From the NCBI GenBank assembly GCA_949292215.1, contig CASEYW010000087.1, forward strand, positions 1 through 64,000: DNA of 64,000 nt, read 5' to 3'. The position numbers and the translations under genes were made by a program. Position 1 is the stretch's first letter, and each line of letters begins with the position of its first letter. Source of the DNA: an uncultured bacterium. Its GTDB lineage: Bacteria > Verrucomicrobiota > Lentisphaeria > Victivallales > UBA1829. Under the pieces are notes generated by a model. That model had not been told where the DNA came from. It made no database searches and worked only from the letters and a program-made list of their open reading frames with translations. This document shows, in pieces, positions 62,107 through 64,000 of this stretch.

Positions 62107-63672
62107 ATGTCCTGCCTTACAACTTTTTTCATGCAACAAAATTTGTTTGAAACACTCTCTCCCCTGCTTGCCTCGGCGGATGGTGCCGAATCCACCTTCC
62201 GCTTCTGGGCGGCTGCAATCATCTTTGTCGCGACCTTCGTCTTGATCGCAACGGAAAAAATCCATAAGACAGCGGCCGTGCTTGTCGGTTCCGCCCTGAT
62301 GCTGCTCTTTGTGCTTCCGGTCGGACACCATGAGGAATCCGCTCCCGAAACTCTGGATCAGCTGAAAGGCAAAGCTCCTTCCGCCGTCACAATGAAACTT
62401 GATCAGACCGCAAAACAAAAGAACACGGTCGCGCTTCCGGAAACCCCAAAGGAGATCAGCACTGCGGTCAAGAGCGCCGAACTTGAAACCGTGGAAAAAT
62501 ATGCAAAACTCGACAGTTATTCCAAATATGTGAACTTCGACGTGATCTTCACCCTCGCCGGAATGATGGTGATGGTCAATATCCTCAGCAAAACGGGACT
62601 CTTCCAGTACATTGCCATCAAGTCGGTGAAGTTTGCGAAAGGGCAGCCGGCACGCACCATGATCCTGCTGGTTCTGGCAACAGCATTCCTCTCGGCATTC
62701 CTAGACAACGTAACGACAGTTCTTCTGGTTGTGCCTGTCACATTTGTTGTTTCCACTCAAATGAAAGTATCGCCGGTGCCGTTTATTCTGGCGGAAACCA
62801 TGGCGTCGAACATTGGTGGAACGGCAACTCTGATCGGAGATCCGCCGAACCTGCTCATCGGTTCCATGGTCGGACTCAACTTCATGGCGTTCCTGATCAA
62901 TCTGGCTCCATTCATCGTCGTGCTTCTGTTCGGATATTGCGCATATCTGTATCTGCATTACAGCAAGCACATGACGGTCACGGTGGAACAGAGAGCCAAG
63001 ATCATGGAAATGGATGAAAAAACCTCCATCACCGATCCGGTCACGCTGAAAAAAGCGGGTATCGTCATGCTGCTGACCATTCTTGGATTTCTGGTCCACG
63101 GCGTGTTCGGAATCCAGCCCAGCGTCGTCGCCATGACCGGTGCGGCTCTCTGCCTGACCATCTGCAAGGTGAACGTCGATCAGATGCTGGAAAAAATCGA
63201 ATGGGGTACCCTCTTCTTCTTCATGGGTCTCTTCATTATTGTGGAAGGCGCCGACTATGCGGGCGTCATGGAAAAACTGGGAAGCTACCTCCACTTCACA
63301 GCATCCTGGCATCCGCTGCTGATTATTCTGACCATGATGTGGATCTGCGGACTGGCTGTCGCCATTATCAACAATGTTTCGTTTACTGCAGTTGCGGTTA
63401 CGATCATCATGGCGTTCATGAAGACGGTTCCCGTATTCCAAGGGGATATCCCGCTCCAGCATCTCATGTGGTGGGGCGTTGCGCTGGCTCTCTGTCTCGG
63501 CGGAAACTTCACGCTGTTCGGTGCTGCGGCGAATCTGGTGGTGGTCGGACTTGCTCAGCAGGCTGGCGAGCAGATCTCCTTCAAGCGTTTCGCCATGTAT
63601 GGAGTTCCCGTCACGGTCTACGCTCTGCTGCTCTCCTCTCTCTACATAACCATCCGCTATTTTGCCTTGTAA
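62107..63672 (+). CDS. ArsB/NhaD (SLC13-like) ion transporter, probable Na+/H+ antiporter
   Basis: 521-residue inner-membrane protein of the ion transporter superfamily with about 11-12 hydrophobic segments. NhaD-like signatures are SAFLDNVTTVLLVVPVTF, SNIGGTATLIGDPPN, VAIINNVSFTAV and GGNFTLFGAAANLVVVG, the paired re-entrant motifs of the superfamily. An insert of about 100 residues (about 65-145), alanine-, lysine- and glutamate-rich, lies after the second helix. Ion choice cannot be set from sequence; sodium is most likely. Cotranscribed with the EIIA-CBS protein. Confidence 0.88.
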   Translation: MSCLTTFFMQQNLFETLSPLLASADGAESTFRFWAAAIIFVATFVLIATEKIHKTAAVLVGSALMLLFVLPVGHHEESAPETLDQLKGKAPSAVTMKLDQTAKQKNTVALPETPKEISTAVKSAELETVEKYAKLDSYSKYVNFDVIFTLAGMMVMVNILSKTGLFQYIAIKSVKFAKGQPARTMILLVLATAFLSAFLDNVTTVLLVVPVTFVVSTQMKVSPVPFILAETMASNIGGTATLIGDPPNLLIGSMVGLNFMAFLINLAPFIVVLLFGYCAYLYLHYSKHMTVTVEQRAKIMEMDEKTSITDPVTLKKAGIVMLLTILGFLVHGVFGIQPSVVAMTGAALCLTICKVNVDQMLEKIEWGTLFFFMGLFIIVEGADYAGVMEKLGSYLHFTASWHPLLIILTMMWICGLAVAIINNVSFTAVAVTIIMAFMKTVPVFQGDIPLQHLMWWGVALALCLGGNFTLFGAAANLVVVGLAQQAGEQISFKRFAMYGVPVTVYALLLSSLYITIRYFAL

Positions 63673-63695
63673 CATACACCGGATAAAAAACAATA

Positions 63696-63733
63696 GGCCT
63701 CTGATTCCTGTTTATGGAATCAGGGGCTTTTTA
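63696..63733 (+). terminator. Intrinsic terminator of the EIIA-CBS/transporter operon
   Basis: A 12-bp stem with one G-T pair, CTGATTCC/GGAATCAG extended by GCC/GGC, ends in TTTTT. Confidence 0.93.
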
Positions 63734-63742
63734 CATTTTCGA

Positions 63743-63853
63743 GCCTTTGCGAAAAACACAAAGGCGATGGAAAAGTTCAGGGAAAGTGGAGAGCGAGAGA
63801 GGAGAAGAAGCGCTTTTCAAAGCGGTTTGCTTCTCTCGCATTTTTTCTTTTTT
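63743..63853 (+). other. Two stacked hairpins ending in a T-run; candidate small RNA or second terminator
   Basis: After the operon terminator lie a perfect 7-bp hairpin GCCTTTG/CAAAGGC (63743-63765) and a larger one: GCGAGAGA (63793-63800) with TCTCTCGC (63832-63839) around an inner CGCTTT-TC-AAAGCG stem. It ends in ATTTTTTCTTTTTT. No clear promoter is seen before it. Confidence 0.35.
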
Positions 63854-64000
63854 ATGAAGATTCCATGCATTGCACGGCCAGCGTCTCGCCGCTGGACCGC
63901 GACAAGGAGATCGTCCTTGATCCGGGAAAAAAGCCTGCGCATTTTTCCGTAAATTTTAAAGGGATTTTCTTACCGCTGTTCATTTCGGGCAAATCGGACG
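63852..64000 (-). CDS. Possible 3' end of a minus-strand gene
   Basis: An open minus-strand frame of 48 codons runs from the window edge to a TAA at 63854-63852, reading KIPLKFTEKCAGFFPGSRT then LSRSSGETLAVQCMESS at its end. Codon use is ordinary, and the position is right for a gene converging on the transporter, but no family is recognisable and no other support is available within the window. Confidence 0.3.
   Translation of the reverse strand, partial: SDLPEMNSGKKIPLKFTEKCAGFFPGSRTISLSRSSGETLAVQCMESS

Noticed and set aside
1-64000. CRISPR arrays, insertion sequences, integrases or phage genes
   Set aside because: No direct-repeat arrays, transposase or integrase motifs were found; the paralogous cassettes are diverged duplicates rather than mobile elements as far as the sequence shows.

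Overview
The window looks like chromosome from an anaerobic, polysaccharide-degrading member of the Lentisphaerota (Victivallis-like). This placement is inference. It rests on five single-copy pseudopilins with the C-terminal H-X9-DG signature, many large secreted glycosidases each beside its own LacI-, GntR- or AraC-type regulator, a fused SecDF, and an oxygen-detoxification set typical of strict anaerobes. I see no tRNA, rRNA operon, insertion sequence, prophage or CRISPR array.

Bases 1-12,750 are mostly housekeeping. On the minus strand lie asd, comF and accD, closely packed, followed by a signal recognition particle RNA that protein prediction would miss. On the plus strand follow a Fur/PerR-like regulator, desulfoferrodoxin, a flavodiiron protein and a 52-residue rubredoxin (an O2/superoxide reduction set), a TIGR02757 protein, a short lysine-rich protein with a structured leader, rplM-rpsI and argC. 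Then come coaX with a GspF/PilC-type membrane protein (minus), and ricT with a small zinc-ribbon protein (plus).

Bases 12,779-51,725 are dominated by carbohydrate degradation. A GH2 enzyme is followed by five cassettes with one plan: a DNA-binding regulator, one pseudopilin and one very large secreted clan GH-A-like glycosidase. They are A (15204-20690, divergent GntR, plus an extra small jelly-roll protein), B (25882-20702, GntR), C (30210-26054, divergent AraC), D (40717-45950, GntR) and E (46186-51725, LacI). In B and D the regulator stop overlaps the pseudopilin start as ATGA. Cassettes A, B, D and E have palindromes at the regulator promoter; C has none that I found. All five pseudopilins lack the usual glycine before the prepilin cleavage site. 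Between C and D lie a five-gene sugar-nucleotide operon (LacI regulator, creatininase-like protein, nucleotidyltransferase, NahK-like sugar kinase, GalE-like epimerase), a decayed gene, and yajC-secDF.

Bases 51,726-64,000 return to single genes and housekeeping: comM, a two-membrane-segment protein of unknown function, a GH1 beta-glucosidase, a ketopantoate reductase-like protein, type-2 ileS, trpS, a PTS-IIA/CBS fusion directly upstream of an ArsB/NhaD-type transporter, and a terminal region with stacked hairpins and perhaps the end of a minus-strand gene.

A working model (inference): each cassette senses a different glycan fragment and induces one secreted enzyme together with one dedicated pseudopilin, which may act in secretion, surface display or substrate contact of that enzyme.
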